From positions 124,001-188,000 of the forward strand of contig CAJXNH010000001.1 in the NCBI GenBank assembly GCA_913057245.1: a stretch of DNA of 64,000 nt, given 5' to 3'. The position numbers and the translations under genes are program-made. The first letter of the stretch is position 1. Each line of letters begins with the position of its first letter. This DNA comes from an uncultured Phaeodactylibacter sp. (GTDB lineage: Bacteria; Bacteroidota; Bacteroidia; Chitinophagales; Saprospiraceae). The notes beneath the pieces were generated by a model that saw only the letters and a list, made by a program, of their open reading frames with translations, made no database searches and was not told the origin of the DNA. Positions 25,046-34,553 of the stretch are shown in pieces.

Positions 25046-28000
25046 TCAGTTAGGAAGGGGAGTGGCAAAAGCCGCTTCCCTTTCTTCGTAGATAGCGCAG
25101 CTGAAATAAAAGGTAGCGCCCTTACCCTCTTCTGTGGATAGCCCGATTTGGCCATTCTCTTCCTCAATGATTTTCTTGCAGATTGCGAGGCCTATACCTG
25201 TACCCGGGTACTCAAGGCTGGTATGCAGGCGCTGGAATATCTTAAATATCTTTTCCTGGTACTGCGGGTGGATGCCGATGCCATTATCCTCAATGTAGAT
25301 ATAGGGCTTATCGTTTTCTTCCCGGGCCATCACACGTATCATCAGGTCGCGGTCCGGATGCCGGAATTTTGAGGCATTGGACAGCAGGTGATAGAACAGT
25401 AGTTGCCCGTTGCGGGTGTTGATCCAGATTTTTTGGTTTTGGGTAAGCAAGCTTACATGGTTTTGTCCCTGAAGGCCAGGGATTTGCCCGATGGCATGCT
25501 CCACCAGGTCTTTGACGGTGTTCCAGCTTCTTTGCTCGGAGTAGGCGGTGATTTGAGAATATGCCTGCAGGTCATCAATCAGTTGCTCCAGTTGCTGCGT
25601 TCCATTTACGGCAAAGTCAATAAACTCCAGCTCTTCCTGATCGAGCTTGTTCTCAGCACGGCGGCGCAGCAGCTGCACAAAGCTGGAAATATTACGCAGG
25701 GGCGACTTTAGGTCGTGGGCGGCAATGTACGTAAACTGATTGAGCTCCTGATTGGACCGCCGGAGCTTAGTATTGGAAGCTTCCAGTGCCTGGTTTTGCT
25801 CTTTCAAGGCTTTTGTTTTTTCTTTGACCAGCTGATGGAGCTCCCGGTTTTTCGCCCTGCGGTTGAAGCTTTGGAGGATAAGCAGCATAACTGCTAAAGC
25901 ACCTATGAATAATAACCAGTAAAACGGGGCAGACTGTGTGAAGGGGCGGTTGATTTTGAAGTGGAAAGGTTTGGGAAGGTAGCTGATTTGACCTTTGTCT
26001 GTCAGCGCCCTGAGCTCAAAGGTATAGCTCCCGGGCTGCAAGCCTGCGTACCTGGCCTCTGGAGTCTTTGTAGAAGCCCATTCCTCGTTCAGCCCTTTCA
26101 GCCGGTACTGAAAAGTGATGGTCTGCCGGTCCTGGAAGTTCAGGGAGGCAAACCTGAATTGTATATTGTTCTCATCCGGGGCCAGACTGGCCACAGGAGC
26201 TTTGAGGAACATAGTATCATTAACCTCCGGTGGATAAAGCATTAGCTTTGGCGACGATGAAGCATTGATGATTTCGCTGGGCTTAAAGTACATCACCCCT
26301 TCATTAGTGGCAATGAATACCTGCTCCCGCCAGAGGGTGATATCATTGATATTGTTGGAGAGCAAACCGTCCGACTTGCTGTAAGTTACGAGTTGGGTGC
26401 TGCCACCGTCATAAGAGGGGGCTATCCAATTGGTAAGCCCCTTGTTTGTTCCAATCCAAAGGTCACCCTGTTGGTCTTGGTAAAGCACATTGATGAAATC
26501 ACTGGCCAGCAAGCTATCCTGGTTGAGTATCCGGTATTCATTGTTTTTGATCAGAATCAGTCCGTCGCCTCTGGTACTGGCACAAACTGTGCTGTCTGCC
26601 AGGATTTCGAAGTCTGTGACCTGAGTGGAGAATACAGGGTGGCGGTTTTTCCAGAAAATGGTATCCGTTGGCGTGATTTGCATCAAGCCATTGGCTATGG
26701 TGTGGGCCCAGATATTTCCACTATGGTCTACGGTGCTGGCGTAAGATCTGCCATCGAAAACAGGCTGGACTTTCTCTGCTGTTTTGTCGATCATATCCCA
26801 GGGAGCAGCCATCACGTCTATTTGGGCAAGGTCAGCTGCAGCTATCTTTCGAATGCCTTGATGACTGGATATGATAAGATCGCCATTTAGGCCTATGCTT
26901 AAATTCTTGATGGCTTCCTGCAAGAGGAGCTGTTCCTTTTCCTGGCTATAGTAAATCAGACCGATGTCCGTAGCCAGGAAGTAATGGCCGGGAAGGGGAA
27001 TGACAATTTTCAGAATGCGGTTAGTGATATGAAAACCAGGCTTTGCTGTAAGCGTTTTACGCCCTGTCACCGTCACTTTACCGGCGCTGTCGGGTGTAAG
27101 AAATTCGAGGATGTCACTGCGGTTGCCGGTAATCAGGTGCTGATCGGTAGCCAGTATACTGTTGATAGTATTTTCGGCCAGCCCGTTTGCTTTGCGCACC
27201 ACCTGTATAGCACTGGCTTGGCGGGGCAAAAAGTAAAGCCCGTTTCCAAGTGTGGCAATCCAGGCATTGCCTTCTTTGTCCAACAAGACGCTGGATGGTT
27301 GAAGGCCCTTTAAAAGGGTTTGCTGGTGAACAGCCACAGTATCGTCCCGAATGGCATACACTTCAATACCATTTTTCGGCTGTATTACCCAGAGATTATT
27401 GTCTTTCAACCGAATGTGACTGTTGAGGTCGCGTCCCTCAATCAGTTCCCTCACTGTTTCGGTTTCCGTATTAATCACTAACACATTGCCGTTAAAGTGG
27501 CAATAAAGCAAGGGCCCTTTTGAGGCATAGTAGAAATAAAAGACTTCGTCTTTTGACTTCCCAACCTCAAATTGCTTGTTGATTTGATTGCCGGCTATTT
27601 GGAGTAGCTCTGTTCTGTACCCCTTCTTTTTTCTGATCATCCAGGGCTGCCCATGATGTTCGAAGACCCAATAATAGGTACTATCCCCCCTGAGGATGTC
27701 CGGGTTAACAGGTAGAGGTTTCAGGTCGTCATTGAGCCTGAAGAGGTCACTTGACCGGCTTACCCAAAGCCCACTGTCCGCTTTCACAAACTGATGGTCA
27801 ATGTAGGAGGAAAAGGTCTTGGAAGAAATAGGAGCGATTTGTACCTTGAAGTCAGGGGTAAGATAAGATAGTGGCCCGAGTGTATTTACCCAAAGCCGGT
27901 AGTCTACATAATCTATGCCAATTACATCATTACTGGGTAGTCAATCTTTAGTAGTAAGGGTATGAAATTCATAGCCATCAAAGTAGGAAAGGCCAACGTC

Positions 28001-28192
28001 AGTAGAGACCCAAATAAAACCGGAACTGTCCTGCTCGATGCCATAAACAACTTTAGAAGGCAGCCCATCCTCAATATCAAAATGGACGAGTTGTTCATCA
28101 CTGACCTGACTATGCAGAAGGTAGCTGTTCGAAAAAAGCGCAAAAAAAAGAACACACCAGAGTAGGCAATTACCCTTTTTTAGCTTTGACAT
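25046..28192 (-). pseudogene. Propeller sensor histidine kinase interrupted by an in-frame TGA
   Basis: Read through, this is a 1048-codon gene: signal peptide (1-29), a Reg_prop beta-propeller, a Y_Y_Y domain (about 650-735; FRFASLNFQDRQTITFQYRL), one membrane segment (about 756-774), a coiled coil, HisKA with its His near 825 (AAHDLKSPLRN), and HATPase_c (NASKF, EDNGIGI, GTGIGLAICKKI). Codon 84 (27941-27943) is TGA in a place where propeller proteins have Gly (TTKD-stop-LPSNDVIG). The frame stays open and homologous on both sides, so it is one point change, for example GGA to TGA. No ATG follows soon; a GTG at 27787 would give a 913-residue protein lacking a signal peptide. It has no receiver or DNA-binding domain, unlike HTCS hybrids. 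Alternatives are a sequencing error or readthrough. Confidence 0.85.
25054..25087 (+). terminator. Terminator of yceI inside the kinase 3' end
   Basis: Arms GGGGAGTGGC and GCCGCTTCCC (25057-25066, 25071-25080) form a 10-bp stem with two wobbles around AAAA, followed by TTTCTT. It lies within the last codons of the convergent kinase gene. Confidence 0.65.
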
Positions 28193-28260
28193 GATTCGTT
28201 CCGGTCAGTGACTCTGAGATTCAGAGCGAAAAGCTACGAAAAAAAGAGTAAACTGAGCAC

Positions 28261-29487
28261 TCAGAAGCTCCCAAATAGTGACAGAGCAATGTTTGGATTA
28301 AAGACCGTTTTTTGATTGGCTGTTGTTGAAAAACCTGAGATAGGGGCGCTGTAGGTTAGGGTAGTGAACATTTTGTCACCAAACCTATACCGCAAACCAG
28401 ACGTCCAGCCTGCATTCCATCGGTTCAACCCTGCGGTTGATTGGGAGCGGTTCGTCAAATTTAGGGCGGCAAGGCTTTCCTCGCTCCCGTCCGTTCCGCC
28501 ACTACTATTGGTTGGAGTCCCTGCGCTTGTCCACATATCTGTCTGCCGGGCACCGGTAAGGTACGCCATGAAGAAGCCACCTTCCAACCCTAGTCTCGGG
28601 GTGATTTGATAACCCATCCGGATGGCAGTGTTGGCGAAGTGCACCATTTCAACCTGTTTGGTTAAGTCGACCAGAGCCGGGTTATTGGAGAAGCTGCTGT
28701 TGGAAAAGGCGAACTGCCGTTCCTCCACTTGCTGCTCCGCTCCAAGCCGGAGGTAGCTGAGGTTAAGGCGGCTGTACCATCTTGACCCCTCGGGCTCCCA
28801 GGCGAGGAAAACCCCTGCATCATACCCTGTGCTGCCTTGTTCCGGCCCATAGAGCCCGCTTACGAAAAGCCCGGGCTGCCAGGGGGAATTAGCTGCAGAA
28901 GCAGTGGTTTCGGGCTGTTCAGGCAGTGATGGAAAGCTTTGTTCTTCCAATGGTTCAGGGCTGAGCACCGCAAGAGCGTTCAGTGGAGGGATAGCGGAAA
29001 GGGTAGGGGAGAGCGTAAGTGGCTTTTCCTGCTCTATGGATGTCGTTGCACTTGCTGTCTGTCCATCCTTAACCGGTGCATTAGACTCAGACTGCTTTAC
29101 AGGGCGGGCAATTGGGGAAGTGTTCAAAGCGGCATTTGGGTAAGGAGCTGCTCCTGCTGTTGGGGGAGTATTGCCTGCAATGGGTGAGGAGTCGCCCTGG
29201 CCAGTAACGTTTGCTTCCTGCTCCGACGGTGAGTGTTCCGGGTCTTGGCTTGCCCTTGCCCATTCGGAAGGAACCGGCAATTGCCCGATGACTGTATGAT
29301 GATCGGCATAATCATTTAGCAGCCAACCTGTGCCTATGCCAATGGCCAGCAGTGCAGCACTCCACCATACCCATACCAACGGGCGGCGCTGTTGAACGGG
29401 CATTTCCTGGTCGAGCATTTGCCGCATGCCTGACCAGCCCTCTTCCACCCAATCCGGGTCAATATCCGGTGTAAAATTATCCTGCAT
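28261..29487 (-). CDS. Anti-sigma-like protein fused to an outer-membrane beta-barrel
   Basis: 408 residues in three parts: a short N-terminal cytoplasmic part (1-35, acidic then Arg-rich before the membrane); one membrane segment (36-57, PLVWVWWSAALLAIGIG); a long Pro/Ser/Thr/Glu-rich linker (about 65-205); and a C-terminal beta-barrel-like domain (about 206-408) ending SLFGSF, with the terminal Phe usual for barrel assembly. Its ATG lies 11 bp inside the ECF sigma gene, so it is translationally coupled, which suggests an anti-sigma role. Such architecture would join inner and outer membranes in one chain. This is inference from hydrophobicity and composition; family membership is not certain. 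Confidence 0.75.
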   Translation of the reverse strand: MQDNFTPDIDPDWVEEGWSGMRQMLDQEMPVQQRRPLVWVWWSAALLAIGIGTGWLLNDYADHHTVIGQLPVPSEWARASQDPEHSPSEQEANVTGQGDSSPIAGNTPPTAGAAPYPNAALNTSPIARPVKQSESNAPVKDGQTASATTSIEQEKPLTLSPTLSAIPPLNALAVLSPEPLEEQSFPSLPEQPETTASAANSPWQPGLFVSGLYGPEQGSTGYDAGVFLAWEPEGSRWYSRLNLSYLRLGAEQQVEERQFAFSNSSFSNNPALVDLTKQVEMVHFANTAIRMGYQITPRLGLEGGFFMAYLTGARQTDMWTSAGTPTNSSGGTDGSEESLAALNLTNRSQSTAGLNRWNAGWTSGLRYRFGDKMFTTLTYSAPISGFSTTANQKTVFNPNIALSLFGSF

Positions 29488-30031
29488 GGTTGTAATGCGT
29501 TCTGATTAATTGTTTCAGTTTTTGCCTGGCATTGGAAAGGTGCCATTTTGAGGTGCCGGTGCTGATCCCCAACTGCTTCCCAATTTCCACGTGCGTGTAA
29601 CCTTCAATAGCGTAGAGATAAAAAACCTCTCTTGTGGCATCCGGTAAATAAGATACCAGCTTGAGGATATCCTCCAAATACAACTGGCTCAGGGCGTTGT
29701 CAGGTGCAGGCCCGTCCCGGTCTTCCAGATCGAGAAAATGGACCTGATTGTTGTGCTTTTTGAAGTGATCTGACAGACTGTGGAAAACCAGCCTCCGGAT
29801 CCAGCCTTCGAGCGATCCGTTGAAGGAGTACTTTTCCAGCTTTTTGAAAACCCGGAGAAACCCTGCATTCAGGATTTCCAGGGCAACAGATTTATCCTGG
29901 GTATAACGCAGGCACATCCGCATCATACTGTTGAAGTACTTGCGGTAGAGCATCTCCTGAGCAAGGCGCCTGTTTTTCAGGCAGCCTTCCACCAGCTCTT
30001 CATCGGTATATGCGGATGCGTCCTTTGCCAT
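29477..30031 (-). CDS. ECF-type RNA polymerase sigma factor
   Basis: 184 residues from ATG 30031 (MAKDASAYTDEELV). The frame extends to 30133, but the added part does not resemble sigma N-termini. Region 2 is seen in RKYFNSMMRMCLRYTQDKSVALEILNAGFLRVFKKL, with the usual DA replaced by NA, and region 4 in LPDATREVFYLYAIEGYTHVEIGKQLGISTGTSKWHLSNARQKLK, a helix-turn-helix that binds the -35-like element. Its 3' end overlaps the anti-sigma-like gene. Together with the upstream barrel and LVIVD genes on the same strand, it may form an envelope-sensing operon. Confidence 0.94.
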   Translation of the reverse strand: MAKDASAYTDEELVEGCLKNRRLAQEMLYRKYFNSMMRMCLRYTQDKSVALEILNAGFLRVFKKLEKYSFNGSLEGWIRRLVFHSLSDHFKKHNNQVHFLDLEDRDGPAPDNALSQLYLEDILKLVSYLPDATREVFYLYAIEGYTHVEIGKQLGISTGTSKWHLSNARQKLKQLIRTHYNHAG

Positions 30032-30151
30032 ATTAAAATTGGTTCCTAGACAAATCTCGTGATTTAGAGTCAAGCCAAAAAGGAAATCAACGCTCTCGTT
30101 GGTTGCTTTTGCTTCCCTTTTCGACTTGACCACGAGATTTGACCAAGAAGG

Positions 30152-30757
30152 CTAAAATTTAACGCCTATTTGCAGTTGTATACGCCGGAACTTCCATTCC
30201 TGCGTAGTCTGCCGGTCACCCCACCACCAGCCAAAGTGCTCAAACGTCGACTCAGCTGCCTGAAACTGAAAGCCCAGGCTTAGCAACAGGCATAGTTCCT
30301 GACGGATGGGGACTTCCAGGCCCAGCGCCCCGTGAGCATTAAAACCGCCTTTTGCATCAACCAGCAGGGTTTCATCGTCCCTCCTGTTAAGCGCTGCCCC
30401 GTAACCGGCAGCCAACTGCAAATAAGGCTGTACGCCAGTCTGGAAAGGGTCATAAAGCTTACAAACAGCCCAAAACGGGAAGTAGCTGTAGCCACTGTTG
30501 AACTGATAGCTTTGTGCTCCAACTCCTCCACCTATCCCAAGATAACGTTTTATCCGGTAGGTGCCAACGTATTGCAGAGAGGCACCGGCCTGTATTTCTG
30601 AATCTGAGGACCCAATCAGGCTGCCATAGTGCACTTCATGTGCCCACCGGGGCTCGAATATGCTTTCAGTATCCTGCTGTGCCTCAACTGCGCCTGGCAG
30701 GAGCAGCACCAAGGCTGTAAATACGGCAACAGCCCATACTTTTGTATGCTGTACCAT
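30152..30757 (-). CDS. Hypothetical outer-membrane beta-barrel protein
   Basis: 201 residues with a signal peptide (about 1-26, ending VEAQQ). Alternating hydrophobic strands follow (LQYVGTYRIKRYLGIGGGVGAQSYQF, PYLQLAAGYGAALN, LLLSLGFQFQ), ending RIQLQIGVKF with a terminal Phe, as in small outer-membrane barrels. No specific family can be named. It starts 1 bp after the LVIVD gene ends and lies 120 bp before the ECF sigma start, all on the minus strand, so it probably belongs to the same transcription unit. Confidence 0.8.
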   Translation of the reverse strand: MVQHTKVWAVAVFTALVLLLPGAVEAQQDTESIFEPRWAHEVHYGSLIGSSDSEIQAGASLQYVGTYRIKRYLGIGGGVGAQSYQFNSGYSYFPFWAVCKLYDPFQTGVQPYLQLAAGYGAALNRRDDETLLVDAKGGFNAHGALGLEVPIRQELCLLLSLGFQFQAAESTFEHFGWWWGDRQTTQEWKFRRIQLQIGVKF

Positions 30758-30758
30758 A

Positions 30759-32036
30759 TCAAAGCGATAATAAGTTGCTCAACCGGCGTGGTGCCTCCGG
30801 GTTGGTAATATCATATTGATATAAACCATCTTCCCCGATGACAATCGCTAAGCCACCCTGCAGCGTAATGATATCATAAGCCTGGAATCCTGTCATTTTG
30901 CCAATCTGTTCGTTGCCAACCGTTGCCGGGTCGGTGGCATCAAAAACCTTGACGCCTTGTTCGTTCTCACAAATGTATAGGGCATTATTCAGCTTGGACA
31001 AGCCATGTGGATTGTGCATGCTGAAGCTCTTGATCAGTACCGGGTCCGTGAGGTTAGTCACATCGACTACATCCAGCTGATTGGTAAAAGTCTCGCACTC
31101 CGTGCCGTTCCGAAGGGTCACGTAGGCAACATTCCCATCCACAAACACAGGGTCGCAAGCGGTAGCGTGGCGGAATACCGACAGCTGCTCCGGCGCGGTG
31201 GGTACGCTGTTGTCAAAAATATACATGCCATTGGCAGCACCGATAAACAGCTTATCTCCGTAAGGGAAAATCGTCTCAATGCCCCAGCCTATGTCAACGA
31301 CGTTTATCTTTTCAGGCTCAGGGGTAGCGGACAGGCCAAATACATGCAGCCGGTGTTCGTCCACCACATAAAGGTGGTCCTGGGCGAGGGTGAATCTGGC
31401 CATTGAGCCTCCAACGCCCACATCCTGCGCCTGCCCGGCGGATTCATTCGCGAAATCTTGCGCCACACCGCCTGCCGCCACATCAATGAACAACGTGCCG
31501 TCCCTCCAAAAAGAATTCCCGGTGTAGGAATTGCAGGCTACTTCCTCGGTCATTGGCACTTCCTCGTACCGGACCAGGTAGCCCATCTCCTCATCAAAAC
31601 TGTGGCTGGGAATGGCTTCTTCGGTCCGTCCGGCAAAAACCGGGCTGTTAGGATGGGTAATGTCAATGGAGACAAGGTCAACATAGTTGTCCGCGTAGAT
31701 CATATTGCCCCGTACTGCCATATCCATATTGCCTGGAATATTTAGGAATCCAAAGGGCTGGGGATCTTCCGGATTGCTATTGTCGATCAGGTGTATGCCC
31801 GCGCCCCGTTCATTGATCAGGAGAAAATCCTGGTAAACGTAAATTTTGCCGGGGTTTTCCAGGTCTCTGGGCGCTTCAAATTCTATTGCGTGGCGGAAGT
31901 CAGCGGGTTTCACATAGACCGGCTCATAGGCCTGGAAGGTGGTGGTGGCCTCACAGGTATCCTGTATACAGGAAGGCAAAGCCAGCGCAAGGCTTAGCAG
32001 CCCCATCAGATAATAGAAAGTCGGGATCGATTTCAT
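30759..32036 (-). CDS. LVIVD-repeat surface lipoprotein
   Basis: 425 residues with a lipoprotein signal ending LALPSC (near residue 22). The remainder is a beta-propeller built of LVIVD-type repeats: GKIYVYQDFLLINERGAGIHLIDNSNPEDPQPFGFL, then VSIDITHPNSPVFAG, LHVFGLSATPEPEKI, LDVVDVTNLTDPVLIKSF, VKVFDATDPATVG and YQYDITNPEAPRRL (each shown in part). Such propellers are usually exported. It is the first gene of the probable operon with the barrel, sigma and anti-sigma-like genes, so it may be an envelope sensor or target; that is inference. Confidence 0.88.
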   Translation of the reverse strand: MKSIPTFYYLMGLLSLALALPSCIQDTCEATTTFQAYEPVYVKPADFRHAIEFEAPRDLENPGKIYVYQDFLLINERGAGIHLIDNSNPEDPQPFGFLNIPGNMDMAVRGNMIYADNYVDLVSIDITHPNSPVFAGRTEEAIPSHSFDEEMGYLVRYEEVPMTEEVACNSYTGNSFWRDGTLFIDVAAGGVAQDFANESAGQAQDVGVGGSMARFTLAQDHLYVVDEHRLHVFGLSATPEPEKINVVDIGWGIETIFPYGDKLFIGAANGMYIFDNSVPTAPEQLSVFRHATACDPVFVDGNVAYVTLRNGTECETFTNQLDVVDVTNLTDPVLIKSFSMHNPHGLSKLNNALYICENEQGVKVFDATDPATVGNEQIGKMTGFQAYDIITLQGGLAIVIGEDGLYQYDITNPEAPRRLSNLLSL

Positions 32037-32151
32037 AAATATGAATTTGTGAAAAGTTTAGAAATAATCTATTCCCAATGACTTCTCACAAAGCTAGACG
32101 TTGGATAAAGCCGCGAGGGTTGGGTTAAAGCCCTATATTTGTGCAAAAAAG

Positions 32152-33564
32152 ATGAGGGAAATCATTCTGGCTATATTCATTTGGGTTGCTTGCGGGATAA
32201 CGGCACTGGCTCAGGTGACTTTCAACATTACAAGTGTGCCCGCTAATACCCCGGATGGCGCGGTCCTTTATGCAGCAGGCAACTTCAACGGCTGGGAGGA
32301 AGGCAGCCCGGATTATGCCTTTACTGAAACAGCCAACGGGGCTTACACCCTTACCTTTGAGCCTGATCCTGGAACCCTGATGTTCAAGTTTACCAGGGGT
32401 AGCTGGGCAACTGTGGAAGGCAATTCGGATGGCGGTTTTCTACCCAACCGGACTTTGGAGTACGATGGAGGGCAACTGGAGGTTGATCTGGAAATCGCAT
32501 CCTGGGAAGGGGATAACCCGGGCAGTACCACCGCTGCGGATAACGTTTCCGTGGTGGCGGAAGATTTTTATATGCCTCAGTTGGACCGCAATCGCCGCAT
32601 TTGGGTTTATCTGCCACCAGATTACACGACTTCCACAACGGACTATCCGGTTCTTTATATGCACGATGGGCAGAATCTCTTCGATGCGGCTACCGCTGCT
32701 TTTGGTGAGTGGGAAGTGGATGAATCGCTCAATGCCCTGTTCCAAGATGGGGATGAGGGCGTAATCGTGGTTAGCATTGACAACGGCGGCGTGGCCCGGT
32801 TGGATGAGTATAGCCCATGGGTGAATCCCAGTTACGGTGGAGGTGAGGGCGATGCTTATGTGGACTTCATCGTAGAAACCCTAAAGCCTTACATAGACGA
32901 AAACTACCGGACGTTACCGGGGCGGGCTCATACAGGGATTATGGGGTCAAGCATGGGCGGCCTGATTTCGCTTTATGCAGCGATGGAGCATCAGGATGTG
33001 TTCAGCAAAGCAGGCATTTTCTCTGCTTCTTTCTGGTTTGCCGAAGCGTGCTATGACCATGTCAGCAGTCAGGGCAAGCAGCAGGATATGCGCATCTATA
33101 TGATTGCCGGAGCACAGGAAGGCGCGAATGGTCAGCAGGTGGCGGATATGCTGGCGATGAAGCAGGAACTATTGGATGCCGGGTTTGAGGAGAGTGAAGT
33201 CATTGCAATGGGGCACCCGGACGGAACGCATGCTGAATGGTATTGGAAACGGGAGTTTCCGGCTGCCTACGAGTGGCTGTTTGCCGATGTAGGAACACCA
33301 ATAAATGAAGCGCCCCGTGATTTTATGCAAGGTGTGGATGTTTTTCCAAATCCGGGTGGAGATACGGTATACATCGCGTTGCCGGAAGAAAAACTTGGGC
33401 TTCAGTGCAGGGTTTTTACAGCTGAAGGCAAACTAGTAAGGCTCATTCAGCCTGATGGTCGGAGAATGAGCCTTGCCGGATTGCCGCCTGCTACCTATTT
33501 GATAGGCTTTTACCTGAAAAGCGGGCATTATATAGGCATGAAACGCCTGATGGTGCAGAAATAA
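32152..33564 (+). CDS. Secreted CBM-esterase with T9SS sorting domain
   Basis: 470 residues from ATG 32152 (the frame also allows TTG 32101). After the signal peptide (MREIILAIFIWVACGITALAQ) comes a CBM20/48-like domain (about 22-125; AGNFNGWEEG, TLMFKFTRGSW). An alpha/beta-hydrolase of the enterochelin-esterase/feruloyl-esterase type follows (about 140-385), with LYMHDGQNLFD, nucleophile motif GSSMGG, and a late HPDGTHAEWYW carrying the probable catalytic His. The C-terminus (about 395-470; VFPNPGGDTVYI...LPPATYLIGF) is a T9SS type A signal. It is likely exported to the surface and acts on esterified glycans, but the substrate is not known. A TATATTTG motif lies only 11 bp before the ATG. 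Confidence 0.9.
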   Translation: MREIILAIFIWVACGITALAQVTFNITSVPANTPDGAVLYAAGNFNGWEEGSPDYAFTETANGAYTLTFEPDPGTLMFKFTRGSWATVEGNSDGGFLPNRTLEYDGGQLEVDLEIASWEGDNPGSTTAADNVSVVAEDFYMPQLDRNRRIWVYLPPDYTTSTTDYPVLYMHDGQNLFDAATAAFGEWEVDESLNALFQDGDEGVIVVSIDNGGVARLDEYSPWVNPSYGGGEGDAYVDFIVETLKPYIDENYRTLPGRAHTGIMGSSMGGLISLYAAMEHQDVFSKAGIFSASFWFAEACYDHVSSQGKQQDMRIYMIAGAQEGANGQQVADMLAMKQELLDAGFEESEVIAMGHPDGTHAEWYWKREFPAAYEWLFADVGTPINEAPRDFMQGVDVFPNPGGDTVYIALPEEKLGLQCRVFTAEGKLVRLIQPDGRRMSLAGLPPATYLIGFYLKSGHYIGMKRLMVQK

Positions 33565-33620
33565 CGGTTCAGGCTGCGGTTTCCTACACTTAAGGAAATC
33601 GGTAAGTCAGACTGAAGGAA

Positions 33621-33794
33621 TTACTCTTCAGCTTCTACTTCGTAACCACCGATGACTTCGTACAAGCCATTCTTTACGCGCTTTTCGAATTCTTTCCGAG
33701 GCACAGGCATTTTCCTGTTTAAAGTCGTCAGTTGTACGGTAACGGTCTTGGAAGTTTCCTTGAGTACTTTGACTTTGATGCTGCGATCTATCAT
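33621..33794 (-). CDS. Small conserved-looking protein, paralogue of the 35075-35251 product
   Basis: 57 residues (begins MIDRSIKVKVLKETSK). No known domain was recognised. The pattern V.V......K.VT followed by .PR..F..R...GLYE is shared with the 58-residue protein at 35075-35251, so the two are probably paralogues with a small beta-rich fold. The C-terminus is acidic (YEVEAEE). It lies downstream of several small minus-strand genes around a cold-shock gene. The coding claim rests on this paralogy and a clean start and stop. Confidence 0.65.
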   Translation of the reverse strand: MIDRSIKVKVLKETSKTVTVQLTTLNRKMPVPRKEFEKRVKNGLYEVIGGYEVEAEE

Positions 33795-33882
33795 AATAGC
33801 TGTCGATTAAAGTGTTGAAGAAAGTAGTTGTCCGGTAAGTTCGAATAATCGGCTACCGCACTATGATCCAATAAAGGCACAC

Positions 33883-34269
33883 CTAGATGTTAATCAGGGT
33901 GGCGTTGATGTCGTGTTGTTTAACCAACCGGTCGGCAAAGGCACGGTGCCCATGCGGCGTAAAGAGGAAAAATTTGCCCTCTTTGATCGAGGCTAACCGG
34001 TCGAGCAGCTTCCACTTGGTAATGAGGTCTTGTTTTTGGTCTGATTTCATTGCGATTTCAAAGTAGCATTTATTGCCCCGCATCACTGCGGTAATGTCAG
34101 GGGTAATATAGGTCTCTTCCTCATCGGGAGAGGACGGCGGTTGCTTAAAAGACGTAGGCTTTTCGATTTCCTCGTCTTCCACGTTGGCTTTTACTTTTGA
34201 GTAACCTCTTTGTTTGACCCAGGTAATAGCCTTTTCGTAAACTTTTTCATCTTTCTCAGACGTAACCAT
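33883..34269 (-). CDS. Hypothetical protein with nuclease-fold-like core
   Basis: 128 residues. The N-terminal half is charged (EKVYEKAITWVKQRGYSK, then a Glu/Pro-rich linker). The C-terminal half reads TPDITAVMRGNKCYFEIAMKS, then LITKWKLLDRLASIKEGKFFLFTPHGHRAFADRLV. The succession PD...FEIAMK followed by an amphipathic helix is reminiscent of PD-(D/E)XK-type nuclease or Holliday-resolvase-like folds, but the E..x-K spacing is not exact, so a structural rather than catalytic likeness is possible. It has no signal peptide. It is part of the run of small minus-strand genes. Confidence 0.65.
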   Translation of the reverse strand: MVTSEKDEKVYEKAITWVKQRGYSKVKANVEDEEIEKPTSFKQPPSSPDEEETYITPDITAVMRGNKCYFEIAMKSDQKQDLITKWKLLDRLASIKEGKFFLFTPHGHRAFADRLVKQHDINATLINI

Positions 34270-34553
34270 ATCATGGAGGCTTTAATGATGAAACAATATC
34301 TGGATTTGCCTCCCCGAATAAAACCAGGGAAGAGGCACGATGTGCGATAGATTTAGCAAAACCTTTTATGGAACGGCGGTCGGGCTGCAATCTTAACTTA
34401 CTGCAAGCCGGGGTACAAATTTCCATAAAGCCGACCAATTTTGAAGTTTTGCCGCCAGCCTGATCTCAAAAACTGATGGTATCGGGGGAGGCGTCAAAAA
34501 AACTGGACGAAAACACTTTTTACAAGCCTGACTTTGCTTTCTATCCGGGAAGA

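Noticed and set aside
27941-27943. Reading TGA as a sense codon (recoding or selenocysteine)
   Set aside because: Other genes in the window end at TGA, no SECIS-like hairpin was seen, and the position is Gly rather than Cys in homologous motifs.
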